From contig NZ_OX373462.1 of assembly GCF_947331815.1 (NCBI RefSeq), forward strand, positions 1,289,376 to 1,353,375: a stretch of 64,000 nt of DNA. Reading direction: 5' to 3'. Origin of the DNA: Cyanobacterium sp. uoEpiScrs1 (GTDB lineage Bacteria; Cyanobacteriota; Cyanobacteriia; Cyanobacteriales; Microcystaceae). Below, piece by piece: positions 63,894 to 64,000 of the stretch. Positions within the stretch are counted from its first letter, which is position 1. Each line of letters opens with the position of its first letter. A model generated the notes under the pieces. The model had not been told where the DNA came from and ran no database searches. It saw only the letters and a list, made by a program, of their open reading frames with translations. The translations under genes were made by a program, and so were the position numbers.

Positions 63894-64000
63894 AAGTCGG
63901 TATTTCAATTAATTTGTTTGCTTTGATGCTAACAACTCCCGTTATTCTCTTTATTCGTTTGTTGTCTGCTTTACACTTCAAGATTTTATTTTAACGGAGA
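63894..64000. other. window edge upstream of mgdA
   Basis: The final 107 bases upstream of mgdA contain no recognisable gene. Confidence 0.4.

Overview
The window is cyanobacterial and AT-rich. Many products are cyanobacterial hallmarks: the response regulator RpaA, a Hik2/CSK-type kinase, PetH, plastocyanin, Ccs1/CcdA, a GUN4-domain protein, the glucolipid synthase MgdA, HetI-like PPTase, and several DUF families found mainly in cyanobacteria (DUF2808, DUF3082, DUF3155, DUF4359). Only about two thirds of the window is intact coding sequence, and little more than half of the first 32 kb. The gene-poor gaps contain recognisable corpses of genes. Together with HypA/HypB and a loss pattern aimed at photosynthetic accessory functions, this fits a Crocosphaera/Cyanothece-like endosymbiont in early to middle genome reduction. 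The diatom spheroid bodies (Epithemia/Rhopalodia) are the best match I know; UCYN-A genomes are more compact. The organism is an inference, not something read directly.

Layout. 1-14 kb: sparse, with hetI-like PPTase, pyrB, a GUN4-domain protein, an NDH-2 dehydrogenase, a DprA-like Rossmann protein, a TrkA-type K+ channel and a GldA-like dehydrogenase, separated by decayed DNA. 14-24 kb: a broken universal-stress gene, pgk, petE, an aminotransferase, anmK, cdsA, cbiT and tgt. 24-32 kb: a SLH/OprB porin, a phoU relic, map, a shortened petH and a SAM hydroxide adenosyltransferase. 32-46.5 kb: denser, with mazG (stop-truncated), lepB, hypBA, a YheT-like hydrolase, rpaA, mutL, pnp, tRNA-His, small DUF proteins, a cytochrome b6f cofactor-assembly factor, hik2 and queF. 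46.5-64 kb: an HdrB-like protein, an SLC12-type transporter, ccdA-ccs1, valS, purN with a hydrolase, a Rieske oxygenase, scpB, a dead cytM, pabC and mgdA.

How the genes fit together. Membrane electron transport is represented by petE, petH, NDH-2, the CCB-type b6f assembly factor and the system II cytochrome c maturation pair ccdA/ccs1. No photosystem or phycobilisome gene lies in this window. PetH has lost its phycobilisome-binding CpcD-like domain: the domain's DNA is still present upstream but is frameshifted, leaving only the catalytic FNR-S form. CytM is inactivated by a heme-ligand change and a frameshift. HypA/HypB point to a NiFe hydrogenase elsewhere. tgt and queF serve queuosine synthesis.

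I found no CRISPR array, insertion sequence, prophage, toxin-antitoxin pair or obvious new multi-gene system. The main discoveries are snapshots of gene decay, nonsense codons that fit a C-to-T bias, and a set of unusually perfect AT-rich inverted repeats in the gaps. One of these carries an NtcA-like GTA-N8-TAC site inside the petH relic.
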